Positions 54,462 to 64,000 of a stretch of 64,000 nt of DNA are shown here, piece by piece (position 1 is the first letter of the stretch; every line of letters starts with the position of its first letter). The stretch is from contig JAYKNF010000016.1 of assembly GCA_036172665.1 (NCBI GenBank), positions 310,001-374,000 on the forward strand, in the 5' to 3' direction. Made by a program: the position numbers and the translations under genes. The notes below the pieces were generated by a model, which searched no databases, had not been told where the DNA came from, and saw only the letters and a program-made list of their open reading frames with translations. This stretch comes from Prosopocoilus inquinatus. Lineage: Eukaryota; Arthropoda; Insecta; Coleoptera; Lucanidae.

Positions 54462-57400
54462 ATGTTTGATTGCAATCAGTGTGGCAAACAATTTACGCGA
54501 ATCGATAATATGAATCGTCATTTGCGTACGTCATGCCAGGGAAAACGTTTGAAATTAGATGAAATTGCCGGACCGTCCAAAGTTGTTGACCAGGTGAACG
54601 TTATGAAATGTGATGTGTGTGAAATATACGTCAGCAGAAAGTGTTTCTCAGCACATTTGCGTAGTAATTCACATAAAAGTAATGCTTTTGTGGTCGTCGA
54701 TAACGGCGTGGAGAAGATAGCTGGTGCATTCGGAGACAAAATAGTAACGTACCGTATAACGGAACCTTACAATTATGTCGATGTCGAGGATTTTATGTAC
54801 AATATTCAAGAAAAAGTACTAACTTTGGTTCAAAGTATATTAGACATCCATAAAGCATTAAAGTGGAATGTGGAAATTTTCGGAGTATATTTCTTAGATT
54901 CTAAAGAAAGTTCTGAGATAAAATCTTTTAACACCAAGAATAAAATAACTTGTTTTGGAACTGATATATACAATATATATCGTGATTTTGTAAACGAAAT
55001 ACATGTAAAAATGTCGGAATTTCAGGAGAGAGATTCAGGTAAAACAAATAATAGGTGCAATCGTTTAGAATAAAACTTAAAGTTGCAAATATTGTTACAG
55101 GATGGACTTTGTGCAGAATTTTATATATGGAAGTCAACATTAATAAATACAATCCACTGAAAGCATCCAGCTTCATGCCATTACCGTCTTCAATAAGTGC
55201 GAAGAAAGCTGTCATAAATGTCAGAAATAACGACAACGCTTGCTTTGCCTGGGCGATAACGTCAGCGATGTGTCAACCGACAGGTCTTCCTCAAAGGATG
55301 TCTTCGTATCCCCATTATAACACAGTAGCGGATTTCACTGACCTAGAATTTCCACTGAAAGTTTGTGACGTGAAGAAATTTGAAAGCAAGAACAATATTT
55401 CTATAAATGTCTACGGACTCGGTTCCCATTATAATGGTAAGGTTACGGTTGATGAAGTTGTAGGACCGTTACATTTTACTAAAAATAGAAAAAATATTCA
55501 TATAAACTTATTATTAATTGATGACAACAACGGAAATACTCACTATTGTTGGATTAAAAATTTATCACGTTTAGTGTCAAAACAGACTTCACATCACGGT
55601 CACGAGAAATATATTTGTGAAGGATGTTTAGTGTATTTTCCATGTATTGAAAAATTGCAACGACACGAGAGGGAAGACTGTAAAGTTATCAAAACAGTTT
55701 TACCATCGACAGAGTTAAAAATAAATAAGTATGGTGAATCTTTGCCAGAGAATATATTACAATTTGAAAATTTTGAAAAACAGTTAAAACTTCCTTTTGT
55801 TATATATGCCGATTTCGAAGCATTGCTAAAACCACTGGACAGAGTAGAACCAAATCCAGATAAATCTTTCACTGTTAAGTGTTATGAACACGAACCTCAT
55901 TCATTTGCATATTACATTAAGTGCAGTTTCAATGCAAATTTGTCAATGTTAAAGTTATATCGCGGAGAGAATGCCGCCACGGAGTTTATAAAATGGTTAG
56001 AAAAAGATATTAAAGAAATTTACGATAAATATTTAAGTAAAATTGAGCCGATGACTGATTTAACACGAGAAGAAAAAGAGGCATACGACCGTGCAACAAT
56101 GTGTCATATTTGTGAAAAACCAATATTAGATGTTAAGGAGAAGGTGCGTGATCACGAACATTTATCGGGAGCGTTTAGAGGTGCTGCTCACTCTGTGTGC
56201 AACATTAATTTTAAAATACCAAAATTTATTCCAGTGTTTTTTCATAATCTTTCTAATTATGACAGTCACTTGTTTGTAAAGACAATGGCATTAGAAGGTG
56301 AAGATGTGGACGTGATCGCACAAAATAAGGAAAAATATATATCCTTTTCGAAATTAATACACGTGGGGGATAAGACAGACTGTAAAGGTAAAAAAGCGTA
56401 AAGTATATTTCAAAATAAGATCTATAGATTCTTTTCGTTTCATGCAATCGTCTTTAAAGAAATTAAGGTCATACTTGGAAGATTGGCAATGTAGGGAAAT
56501 TAGAAAATATTTTAACGATGAGGAGATGTTTAAATTAATACGTCAAAAAGGAATTTTCCCGTATTGTTTTATTGACTCACTCATGAAATTAGATTTTGCC
56601 ACTTTACCTTCTAAGAAAGATTTTTATGATGTGCTGTATGATGAACACGTAAGTGATGAAGATTATGAGAGAGCACAGCGCGTTTGGAATTTATTTAACT
56701 GTAAAACTATGGGTGATTACAGTGATGTATACGTAACATCTGATGTTTTACTGTTGGCAGACGTATTTGAAAATTTCAGAGACCTTTGTATTGATAATTA
56801 CAAACTAGATCCTTGCCATTTTTTCACCGCTCCAGGATTAAGTTGGGATGCAATGTTAAGAATGACAAAAATTAAATTAGAGTTACTGCAAGATGTTGAT
56901 ATGCTACATTTTTTTAGAATGGGTATACGCGGTGGAGTGAGTATGTGCACTAAAAGAATCGAAAACGCTAATAATAAATTTGTGCATGGTTTTGACTCTA
57001 AGAAGGCAACTAAATATTTACTATATCTTGATGCTACAAATCTGTACGGTCACGCAATGTGTTCCAGATTTCCGTGGGGAGAATTTACTTGGTTGTGTAC
57101 AGAAGAGATTAACAATCTTAACATTTCAGAGTTAGAAGAAAATTCAGATGTCGGGTACATATTCGAAGTAGATTTGGAATACCCGACTCATTTACATGAC
57201 AACCACAACGAATTACCATTTTGTCCGGAAAACATAATTCCTCCAAATTCGAAATATGGTAAACTTATTCCAAATCTGTACAACAAAAGGAAATACATAA
57301 TTCACTATTTAAATCTGAAACAATGTTTGGAAAATGGTTTAATATTAAACCAAATTCATAGGGCAATTAAATTTAAGCAATCTCGTTGGCTAAAAATATA

Positions 57401-58316
57401 CATAGACTTTAATTCACAAAAACGAGCTGAAGCTAAAAACGAATTCGAAAAAAATTTTTACAAATTATTAAATAATAGTGTTTTCGGTAAAACTATGGAA
57501 AATGTTGAGAATCGCGTCGACATTAAATTGGCCACCAGCTGGGAAACCCATAATCGAAGACCGGGAGCTGAATCATTGATAGCTAAACCAAACTATAAAT
57601 CGAGTAAAATTTTTAGTGATCACCTGGCCGCAATAGAATTATGCAAAGTACAAGTAAATTATAATAAACCTTTATACGTAGGGTTTTGTGTTTTGGAAAT
57701 ATCAAAAACAGTAATGTACGATTTTGATTACAATTTTATAAAGCGAAAATATAACAATAGAGCAGCTTTATTATATACTGATACGGATAGTTTAATACTG
57801 ACCGTTAATACTGATAATGTATACGATGACATAAAGCAAAATTTAGATAAATTTGATACTTCAAATTACCCACCGAATAATGTACATGAAATGCCTCGAA
57901 CTGAATCAGTTATTGGACGATTTAAAGACGAATACGCAGGACAGGTTATAGAATCTTTTATCGGGACCGGTGCGAAAGCCTACTGTGTAAAGCTTATTTC
58001 AAAATGTACTAAGAAAGCAAAAGGTGTTAAAAAATACGTTATAGATAAATACTTATCTGTAGATGACTACAAAGAAATCATTGAACGAGATGGTTTTATT
58101 TTTAAAAAGATGTACGTGTTTCACTCAGATTTTCATACGGTGTATACGGAGTTGAAAAATAAAATTGCCTTATCATCTAAAGACGATAAACGTTATATTT
58201 TGGATGACAAAATTCATACTCTGGCGTGGGGTCACCATAAAATTGCTGATATAGAAAGAGATAAAACACTAAAAGAACTAATTGAAAAACTGGAAAAAGA
58301 ATTAGAAAATAAATAA
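54462..58316 (+). CDS. Polinton zinc-finger/DNA polymerase B, copy B (one intron, one +1 shift)
   Basis: Exon 1 (54462-55038) encodes two Cys/His fingers (CNQCGKQF...H...C and CDVCEIYV...H...H) and ~130 further residues. A 62-bp intron (GTAAAAC...TTACAG, 55039-55100) follows. Exon 2 has the exonuclease motifs YADFEA (~55804), FHNLSNYDSHLF (~56241) and YVTSDVLLLADVF (~56731). The polymerase motifs are LYLDATNLYGHAM (~57021), NNSVFGKTMEN (~57472) and YTDTDS (57775-57792), the protein-primed PolB signature, plus an internal finger CEGCLVYFPC. The product is ~1260 aa. The only defect is a +1 shift in the A6 run at 56390-56395, after which the KIRSIDSFRF block continues in another frame. PolB copies the element, primed by a terminal protein. 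Confidence 0.92.
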
Positions 58317-58427
58317 AGTATGTTTTATTTATAAGTTCTGTTAGAAAGTAAATAAATAAATTTGTAAAATTCATTTATTGTGTATTGTGAGTATTGTATG
58401 TTTACAATTGTAGTTAATAAATATTTA

Positions 58428-59373
58428 TTATAAAACATTGCGTTTTGGTATCCATGAATCATGTTTAGAACTCAATCCTAAATAACTTACGAGCGCTTTA
58501 TTACCCTTTTTCTCTCAATACATTAATTAAATATATATCTGGATGTTTTACTTTTTGTAACTCGTACTCATAAAACCCACCAAGAATGGCTTCACCATCA
58601 GCGTCTTTAATTAGATATGTTCTGCGATTAGTATTCTGCACCGACGAAATGGTAAATATTTCGTTGGACCAATTCGGAGTGTACATCTTCGAAAATGCTT
58701 GTCTGTATTTACTGATGCGCACATGATCTCCAATTTTAAATTTTGCAATTCTTGGATCCACAATTTTAAGGTTGCTGTAGACGGACTGTAAAATACTTTG
58801 CGCATTTCTTTGATTTATCTTGCTGGGTTTGTAACCCGTCGTACTGTGAAAAGTGTTATTGTATTCTTCAATTAGCCTTGGTAATAAATTGAACCATCCG
58901 AAATTTCCTTGCATGCTAAATTCTTTCCACATTTTTTGTTTTAGGGTTCTATTAAATCTTTCGACTATCGAACTTTTTAAATTAGAGTATGCGCTATAGT
59001 GATTAATTCTATATTTCTTCATTAAATTTTGGAACTCTGCATTGTAAAATTCCTTTCCGTTATCTGTTTGTATATTTTTCGGTACAGAATTTCTACCTTC
59101 AGATAAAATCGATTGAAAAGCTTTGGTTACTTCTTTACCTGTCTTATTTTTTAATGGTATTCCCCAAGCATACTTGGAAAATGCGTTGATCACTGTCAGA
59201 ATGTATTTGTATCCTTTGTTTATCTTGGCATAAGGTAGCATTTCAATTAAGTCTGCTTGGAAGAGATCTCTGAGTCCTTTTATTATTACTCGACGACGGC
59301 GAAAGTTTTTCCTTGCTGGTTTGTGCAACTCATTAACAACATCACGTTTCACATTAGAAGATAGATTAGACAT
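58428..59373 (-). pseudogene. Polinton integrase, copy B, chromodomain frameshifted off
   Basis: The frame from 59373 is 290 aa with the same triad as copy A (QADLIEM, QTDNGKEF, SIVERFNR). It includes the 18 residues (around DADGEAILGGFYEYEL) that A lacks. Near 58501 one extra G (GGG for GG) after RE-K brings a stop, so the chromodomain tail encoded at 58428-58500 is out of frame. The catalytic core is complete. Losing the chromodomain would remove histone-guided targeting, if it has that role here. Confidence 0.88.
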
Positions 59374-59749
59374 TTTCAGTTAGAACTCGTTTTCTTACGA
59401 TGAATTCAACAAATAATGGAACTGCACAAACTAAAGATGTGCAAGTAAACGAGATTTGATCTCCCACATTCAACGTTCTTCCAATTAAAGTATCAGTACA
59501 ATTTATAGCGTTGATTGATACTGTAATGTTGACAATAGTAGGTTGATGAATAAGTACTTTTTTAACAACGCAAGTTTCTTGGATCGTATACGTCGTTTGG
59601 TGACCTCTATTTGAAAGCAAATACACACTTTCGGCGTTAAGCTCTTGACTCTGAAAGTCTAATAATGTTTCGTAAAATAATGGTGTAGCAGCAATGTGTT
59701 TGAAAAGTGTGTGTTTATGAACGTGTCTTCCAAACTTATCAATAGTCAT
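59366..59749 (-). CDS. Small Polinton protein, 127 aa, intact
   Basis: The intact version of the gene broken in A: MTIDKFGRHVHKHTLF, then ESVYLLSNRGHQTTYTIQ, TIVNITVSINAINCTDTLIG and a basic end VRKRVLTENV. The pattern of alternating hydrophobic residues and few charged helices suggests an all-beta fold. It overlaps the integrase start by 8 bp. Unknown role. A small beta protein in a capsid-encoding element could be a spike or cement component, but nothing in the sequence proves that. Confidence 0.7.
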   Translation of the reverse strand: MTIDKFGRHVHKHTLFKHIAATPLFYETLLDFQSQELNAESVYLLSNRGHQTTYTIQETCVVKKVLIHQPTIVNITVSINAINCTDTLIGRTLNVGDQISFTCTSLVCAVPLFVEFIVRKRVLTENV

Positions 59750-59817
59750 TGTGAATCAATCAACAACTATGTGAAACTGAAATGTGTGCTCGCTTGCACT
59801 CCACTAAATACTACAAT

Positions 59818-61044
59818 TTACAAAATAATTTTAGCCTCTTTTAATTCTTCAATGATCGCTATGATTTCATTGTTATGTGCGGAGTGACCTGCTGATTTGG
59901 ATGCGTTCAATAAACGCAATCGTTCTACTAGTTCGTTAGGATCATCCCAGTATTGATACTGCAAACATTTGTTAGGTACAAGCTTTTTCTCCAAAGCTCC
60001 ACCTGTTTTCCAGCTTCGCGCCCACCAAACGTTTGGTGGTTTTCCCTGAATTATTGGTTTTATAATATTCACATATTTAAATCCTCTGCTTGCAGATATT
60101 CGTCCTGAGGGATTATAATTAACTTTAAACGCACTAGTTCTTCTCAATATATCTCTATAGTCTCGCACATCGTGAAACGTAAATTTCTCTGGATTTTTCT
60201 TAAAAACCAGCTCGTATAAACCTTTAGTACCCTTATACGCCAAGTCTCCAATTACAAGATCGGGACCGTCAAACTTAAGCTCCTGGTTCCCAACAAACAA
60301 TCTCTCATCTTCTTCTCTTACACCGTATTTTGTATCGAATTCATTTTCTACATCAGTTTCAAATCGTGTAACATAATCACATGCTAACGGATGATACGAT
60401 TCTAAGGCAGCTTCCACCAGCGATGATTCTAATCTAGTCCGAAGTAATGATTTTCGTTCTTCTAGAAGTGTACGAGCATGAGCCAGGGATTCGTCCGCAG
60501 GGGGGTTACTGCTTTCGGTGTCATATTCTTCTGCTTCTTCATAAACAGATTTTGAAGTTGGAGATGTGGACTTTTCATGAGGAACCTCAAGAATTTCTTC
60601 ATCTTCTAAGATGGAAGGTTGTTTAATTTCACGTCCAAGTGGCGTTGAAGTACCCACATCATGCTCCTCTGACAATCCAATTCGCGACGAAGGATCGGAT
60701 TTTAATTTATAACTCGGTCTTCTTCGTATGAAAGAAGGATCAGATCTCAATTTATAAATCGGTCTTTTTCGTAGGAAAGAACTCTTTGGCTCCTCTTTCA
60801 ATCTCTTTTCACTGGCTTCGTATGACTGTTGCTCCTCTTTCATAGGTAATACGCTGCGAACAACATCTAGCTTATTGACAATATCTCGGAGTGGCTCTAC
60901 AATAGGTGAATAAGTTGTCTGCAGATACTTTTTTGATTGCTCCGCATGATGTTTTGCTTGTGCAATATCGGATTTAAGTGTTTTTAATTTAGTACGCAAA
61001 CTTTCGCGCGCAGTGGCTAATTCTGCTTTAAGTTTGTTACTCAT
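59818..61044 (-). CDS. DUF8207-like Polinton protein, full length 408 aa
   Basis: It begins MSNKLKAELATARESL with a helical, Lys-rich N-terminus. A middle region follows with two direct repeats (RKRPIYKLRSDPS and RRRPSYKLKSDPS) and acidic and Ser-rich stretches (EAEEYDTESSNPPADES). The conserved C-terminal domain carries LVIGDLAYKGTKGLYEL, TFHDVRDYRDIL, ASRGFKYVNII and the closing EELKEAKIIL. The family is uncharacterised but common in insect Polinton-type elements. Copy A lacks residues ~35-160. The conserved C-terminus with a charged disordered N-half is compatible with a virion core or DNA-binding role, by inference only. Confidence 0.75.
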   Translation of the reverse strand: MSNKLKAELATARESLRTKLKTLKSDIAQAKHHAEQSKKYLQTTYSPIVEPLRDIVNKLDVVRSVLPMKEEQQSYEASEKRLKEEPKSSFLRKRPIYKLRSDPSFIRRRPSYKLKSDPSSRIGLSEEHDVGTSTPLGREIKQPSILEDEEILEVPHEKSTSPTSKSVYEEAEEYDTESSNPPADESLAHARTLLEERKSLLRTRLESSLVEAALESYHPLACDYVTRFETDVENEFDTKYGVREEDERLFVGNQELKFDGPDLVIGDLAYKGTKGLYELVFKKNPEKFTFHDVRDYRDILRRTSAFKVNYNPSGRISASRGFKYVNIIKPIIQGKPPNVWWARSWKTGGALEKKLVPNKCLQYQYWDDPNELVERLRLLNASKSAGHSAHNNEIIAIIEELKEAKIIL

Positions 61045-61133
61045 GGTGCATCCGCATCCTTTAACGTCTGTTACAGTACTGAAGAACTGTAGAACTATGT
61101 AAAAATGAAAGAACTATGTAAAATGTAGTGGTT

Positions 61134-61823
61134 TTAAAGATATATGTACGTGTCGAATCCTTTACGATATCTCCCTGCGTTTATGGAACAATCGGTATCA
61201 ATAACTAAGAAACCAAACGGTTCCTTCCAACAAGCGTAACAGATATTACGAAACTGGTCCATAGTCATATCTCCGCTGACGTAATCATCGTAAACGTGTT
61301 TCAAATTTGTGAAATCCTGACGAAATAGTATTAAGAAATTACAATTATCACGAATCATTTGTTTGGGTATTGCACTGTAAGTTTGACTTAAATAAAAGCA
61401 GTCAACATTTCTATGACGTCCAAAGGAGAAATATTCTTTAATTAAATTTTGTGTAGTACACTGAACATCATCAAAAATAACGACTGAATATTCTTTTACA
61501 TTTGTAGGTGACACCATTTTTTCAATATCGGAAATTTCAAAGTAACCTATTTCGGGCACTGTTGATAGCAAATGTCGGAGAAATTTATACTTCCCCTGAG
61601 ATAAGGTCTTACAGCAGATGTATAAATTTTGGAAACGTAATCCGTTCGGATGGGTTAATAATGTCACTAAGGAATTACTTTTACCAGCCCCTGAGCTCCC
61701 GCTAATGATAACGCGTTTACTTGATCCTCCGAAGAGAACACTGTGACGTTTAAAGGTTTCATTTGCGATTGCATCGTCGAAATTTTGTACGGGTAACTTT
61801 AAAGACTGTTGTTGAAACTTCAT
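61134..61823 (-). CDS. Polinton packaging ATPase (FtsK/HerA, A32-like), intact
   Basis: Start chosen at the second Met (61823, MKFQQQSLKLPVQNFDD), because it gives the family-typical N-terminus; a first Met at 61844 is also in frame. Walker A is GSSGAGKS, Walker B VVIFDDVQ, followed by HRNVDCFYLSQTYSAIPKQ and FGFLVIDTDCSINAGRYRK. The length of ~230 aa is typical for these motors. It is an intact copy, in contrast to A, and is expected to power DNA packaging into the capsid. Confidence 0.9.
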   Translation of the reverse strand: MKFQQQSLKLPVQNFDDAIANETFKRHSVLFGGSSKRVIISGSSGAGKSNSLVTLLTHPNGLRFQNLYICCKTLSQGKYKFLRHLLSTVPEIGYFEISDIEKMVSPTNVKEYSVVIFDDVQCTTQNLIKEYFSFGRHRNVDCFYLSQTYSAIPKQMIRDNCNFLILFRQDFTNLKHVYDDYVSGDMTMDQFRNICYACWKEPFGFLVIDTDCSINAGRYRKGFDTYIYL

Positions 61824-62040
61824 ATTTAAAATAATATTTTTCAAAAATATTCAAAATATTTTTGCTCCTTACAACACGTTATTAATTTCCTCTTTACCAA
61901 ACGCGATACTCTATTACTGTGTTGTAGTTATCAATATCAACTGCTATATAAACACTCTTTAAAACTCATAAATTATTTATTTAAATAAATATAATAAATT
62001 AATGTTCCTAACTAAATTAATATTTCTAACTAAATTAATA

Positions 62041-62097
62041 TTTCTAACTCTAACTAAATTAATATTTCTAACTTAAACTCTGATTAATGCTCGCTCC
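62041..62097 (-). other. Tandem aactaaattaatatttct units in the Polinton intergene
   Basis: Four near-identical 16-22-bp units lie at about 62011-62072 between the spliced gene and the ATPase promoter. Three related units occur at the same place in A (18960-19010). They differ in number, as expected of replication slippage. Confidence 0.6.
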
Positions 62098-62567
62098 TCA
62101 CTGTAAAAAATAAGATGTTATTAAAATGTTGAAAGGTAATAAACGATAACGAACCCAAGATTCATCCATCGTGGATTCCACTTCCACCTCTCCCCTTTCC
62201 TCCTCCACCTCCACCTTTAGTGGTAAAGGCCGTGGTAGAGGCTCCAACACTGGCGGCGCAAACACCCTCCTTTTTAGGCGGATGCGTTGAGGCGCCGCCA
62301 CTTGCTGCACCGGCGGCCGTCGTTCAGGTGTGGCCGCCGCTAGCGGCGTTGAAGTGTAGCTGGGTGAAGGTGACCGTTCGAGACGTGGATGAACCATGCG
62401 ATAATTCACTACCGCCGTTTCTGCATTAATCAGAGTTCCGTCCGTTAACTGAAAAAGTAAATAATCACAAATGTAAACCGTAAAATACAAATTAGATTAC
62501 TCACTTTCAGTTCCACTTGCCTCATGAAAATTGACTTCACAAGAGGCACGTTTGGTGAAGAACTCAT
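62098..62567 (-). CDS. Small spliced Polinton gene, copy B
   Basis: Exon 1 is 62505-62567 (21 codons, MSSSPNVPLVKS) and the intron is 62449-62504 (56 bp, GTGAGT...TTTTCAG). Exon 2 starts at 62448 with LTDGTLINAETAV and runs to a stop near 62098. It has a Pro/Arg-rich middle, the basic RIRLKRRVF patch and an acidic VEVEEERGEVEVEST tail absent from A. A second intron that would join the acidic tail to sequence after a ttttttacag site near 62105 is possible but unproven. The strong conservation of splice sites between A and B supports the intron. Confidence 0.68.
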
Positions 62568-62762
62568 TTGTAAAACGAATAACAATTATTAAAAATTGTA
62601 CAAAGAAAAATAATTTTTTATATCCTCGAAAACATACCTAATACCTCGACAACATTTCCAACTTCAGGTGAGGAACATACCATTGAACAACAATATAATT
62701 CACAGACATATCTACTTAAGAGAAAAAGTTAAATCTTAAGACACTAAATCAAACTTAATCTT

Positions 62763-64000
62763 TTAAATAGATATGTTTGCGACAAGATTATGAAACAAAT
62801 CTTGGATCAGGCTCAGACGGTTGTGAATGAGGGAAATTTTGTCATATTGTTCGTTTAAAGCCTGGTCACTCGGAGACCTTAAGCGAACTGTACGTAAAAT
62901 TTCACGACAAGTTTGCAACTCATCCGTGACTTTTCTAAGATTTTTCTCACCCTCTAAACAACAGTTCCTGACTTCAGGCATAATTCCGTCATAATAATTT
63001 TGGACTGCTGTTGAGATAACTCCCATTAAATTGGGAGAGGGTGAAGGAAGGGGTATAACATGTTGTGATGAAATTCCTATTAAATTAGTTCCTGAGGAAA
63101 GGGATCGAATAGGTGTAGAGGTTCGGACACTAGGAGAGGAAATTTCAAGCCGAGAAGGTGAAATCTGAAGTCGAGAAGGTGGAATTTGAGAGGGTGGGAT
63201 ATGTAGTTCCGGTTGTGATTGTGAAGATGACAAATTCTGAATATTGGATATAATATTAGCAGATTCACTAACATTAGTCCTCGGTAGATTAATAGTCCTC
63301 GGTCGACGAACAGAAGGAGAATTATTAATCATTACTGGATTAATATTAATTGATGAGTTCGTGTTATTATTATTCCCAATTGGTGATAATTGAGATATCT
63401 CCATTGAACGGTCTGATATATCAATTATTTCAGAAACTGTGTCGTTAGGATTTAGCGGCATATTATCTGCAACAACACGGGGTTGCGACTGACTCAGTTG
63501 ACCTTGCAACTCCGCACTATGCATCAAGTCATCATTTGAACGCAAAGAAGAAAGAAAAATTCTTTCATTAGCAATTCTTTCCAATCTACGTTCCATTGTG
63601 CGTTCCCTTCTGCGTTGCAAATATTCTGCTTTAGGCAACCACACTCTTTCATACTTGTCGCTAACGGTCCTTAGACGAGAATATTGGTTGCCACGTAGGG
63701 TGCGTAAATATTGTGTGGGTTCAAGAGTATTACAAACGGATTTAGAAACAGATTTAGAAATGGAACTCGGAGTTTTTGATTTAGAAATAACAGATCTAGA
63801 AATGACACTCGGAGTTGTAAAGACGGATGTAATAGGAACAGTTTCCGATGTAGAAATAGGAACGGATGTTACAGCAACCGAAGTAGTAGAGGCTGATGTG
63901 GATGTTACAATAGGAGTAACTATTGACTGTTGAGAAATGAGGGGTTGAGTAGGTTTGGTTTGCGTAAGGAAAGAAGAAATAAGGGGTTGAGTGGGTTGTT
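62763..64000 (-). CDS. Ser/Thr/Pro-rich Polinton protein, copy B, partial
   Basis: The frame is open from the window edge (64000) to the stop at 62763 and corresponds to the last ~410 residues of the 575-aa protein in A. All differences from A are substitutions or whole-codon gains and losses. Examples are a shorter VPIT-SV repeat, a shortened SKSVSKSV run and YDKISLI for YDNMTISLI. Retention of the frame in both copies supports a real protein. The N-terminus and promoter are outside the window. Confidence 0.7.
   Translation of the reverse strand, partial: QPTQPLISSFLTQTKPTQPLISQQSIVTPIVTSTSASTTSVAVTSVPISTSETVPITSVFTTPSVISRSVISKSKTPSSISKSVSKSVCNTLEPTQYLRTLRGNQYSRLRTVSDKYERVWLPKAEYLQRRRERTMERRLERIANERIFLSSLRSNDDLMHSAELQGQLSQSQPRVVADNMPLNPNDTVSEIIDISDRSMEISQLSPIGNNNNTNSSININPVMINNSPSVRRPRTINLPRTNVSESANIISNIQNLSSSQSQPELHIPPSQIPPSRLQISPSRLEISSPSVRTSTPIRSLSSGTNLIGISSQHVIPLPSPSPNLMGVISTAVQNYYDGIMPEVRNCCLEGEKNLRKVTDELQTCREILRTVRLRSPSDQALNEQYDKISLIHNRLSLIQDLFHNLVANISI

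Larger units (their letters stand above)
53715..64000 (-). mobile_element. Polinton/Maverick element B, left 10.3 kb (runs off window)
   Basis: It starts with the same AGTAGTAGGAATAGG terminus as A but is inverted: PolB comes first on the plus strand and all other genes are on the minus strand. Gene order and most sequence match A closely. It keeps the parts A lost: the zinc-finger exon, the full 408-aa DUF8207-like protein, the intact 127-aa protein and the ATPase N-terminus. Its right part, with the capsid genes, lies outside the window, so the target duplication cannot be checked. The left flank 6-mer is CCTTCA. Confidence 0.93.

Noticed and set aside
56387..56460. Intron explaining the PolB frame break (AAG|GTAAAAAA donor)
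   Set aside because: The sequence after the A-run encodes the conserved KVYFKIRSIDSFRF block, so it is coding. No good acceptor would restore the frame without removing it.
1..64000. CRISPR array, bacterial operons or tRNA/rRNA genes
   Set aside because: The repeats have no equal-length unique spacers. Introns, TATA/initiator promoters and animal transposons show nuclear DNA. No cloverleaf or rRNA segment was recognised.

Overview
The window looks like a transposon-dense, AT-rich stretch of an arthropod nuclear genome, most likely an insect. The evidence is the mix of mobile elements (two Polinton/Maverick elements, Transib, BEL/Pao, Gypsy, Copia, a jockey-type non-LTR element and PIF/Harbinger), short spliceosomal introns, and TATA plus TCAGT-type initiators. 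No ordinary host gene could be recognised, and the species cannot be fixed from sequence alone.

Layout. 1-10022 holds scattered repeats: copies of a ~312-bp unit carrying a type I hammerhead ribozyme, a dead non-LTR reverse transcriptase, a tandemly duplicated retroelement tail, and long foldbacks. 10023-27059 is Polinton A, bounded by inverted terminal repeats. It reads left to right: small ORFs, a penton-like gene, major capsid protein, an exonuclease-like gene, a 111-aa ORF, a 1.7-kb gene-free gap, a Ser/Thr/Pro-rich protein, a small spliced gene, packaging ATPase, a DUF8207-like protein, a small protein and integrase, then protein-primed DNA polymerase B on the opposite strand. A 1378-bp solo LTR interrupts the polymerase. 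27060-30652 is a GC-rich Gypsy element lacking its 5' end and with RT joined to integrase by an internal deletion. 30653-41280 carries more ribozyme repeats, a HARBI1-type transposase remnant, a second Gypsy fragment and a Copia fragment. 41526-43345 is a Transib (RAG1-like) transposase remnant. 44928-49175 is a decayed BEL/Pao element. 50197-51933 is a non-autonomous PIF/Harbinger-like element packed with foldbacks. 53021-53714 is a small compact gene group ending in the C-terminus of a dUTPase, cut off by Polinton B.

53715-64000 is the left ~10.3 kb of Polinton B, inverted relative to A and better preserved. It has an intact terminal repeat, a long 11-bp-periodic array of the nuclear-receptor half-site TCAAGGTCA, a zinc-finger/PolB gene with one intron, integrase, the small protein, the DUF8207-like protein, ATPase, the spliced gene and the Ser/Thr-rich gene, which runs off the window.

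How the Polinton genes work together: PolB would replicate the element, integrase would insert it, and the ATPase would package DNA into a capsid built from the major and penton-like proteins. A and B have mostly different lesions, so comparing them shows what the common ancestor encoded. Both share a +1 frameshift in PolB. The most interesting observations are the ribozyme repeats, the hormone-receptor-like arrays at the Polinton ends, the shared PolB frameshift, and the dUTPase-led gene group.
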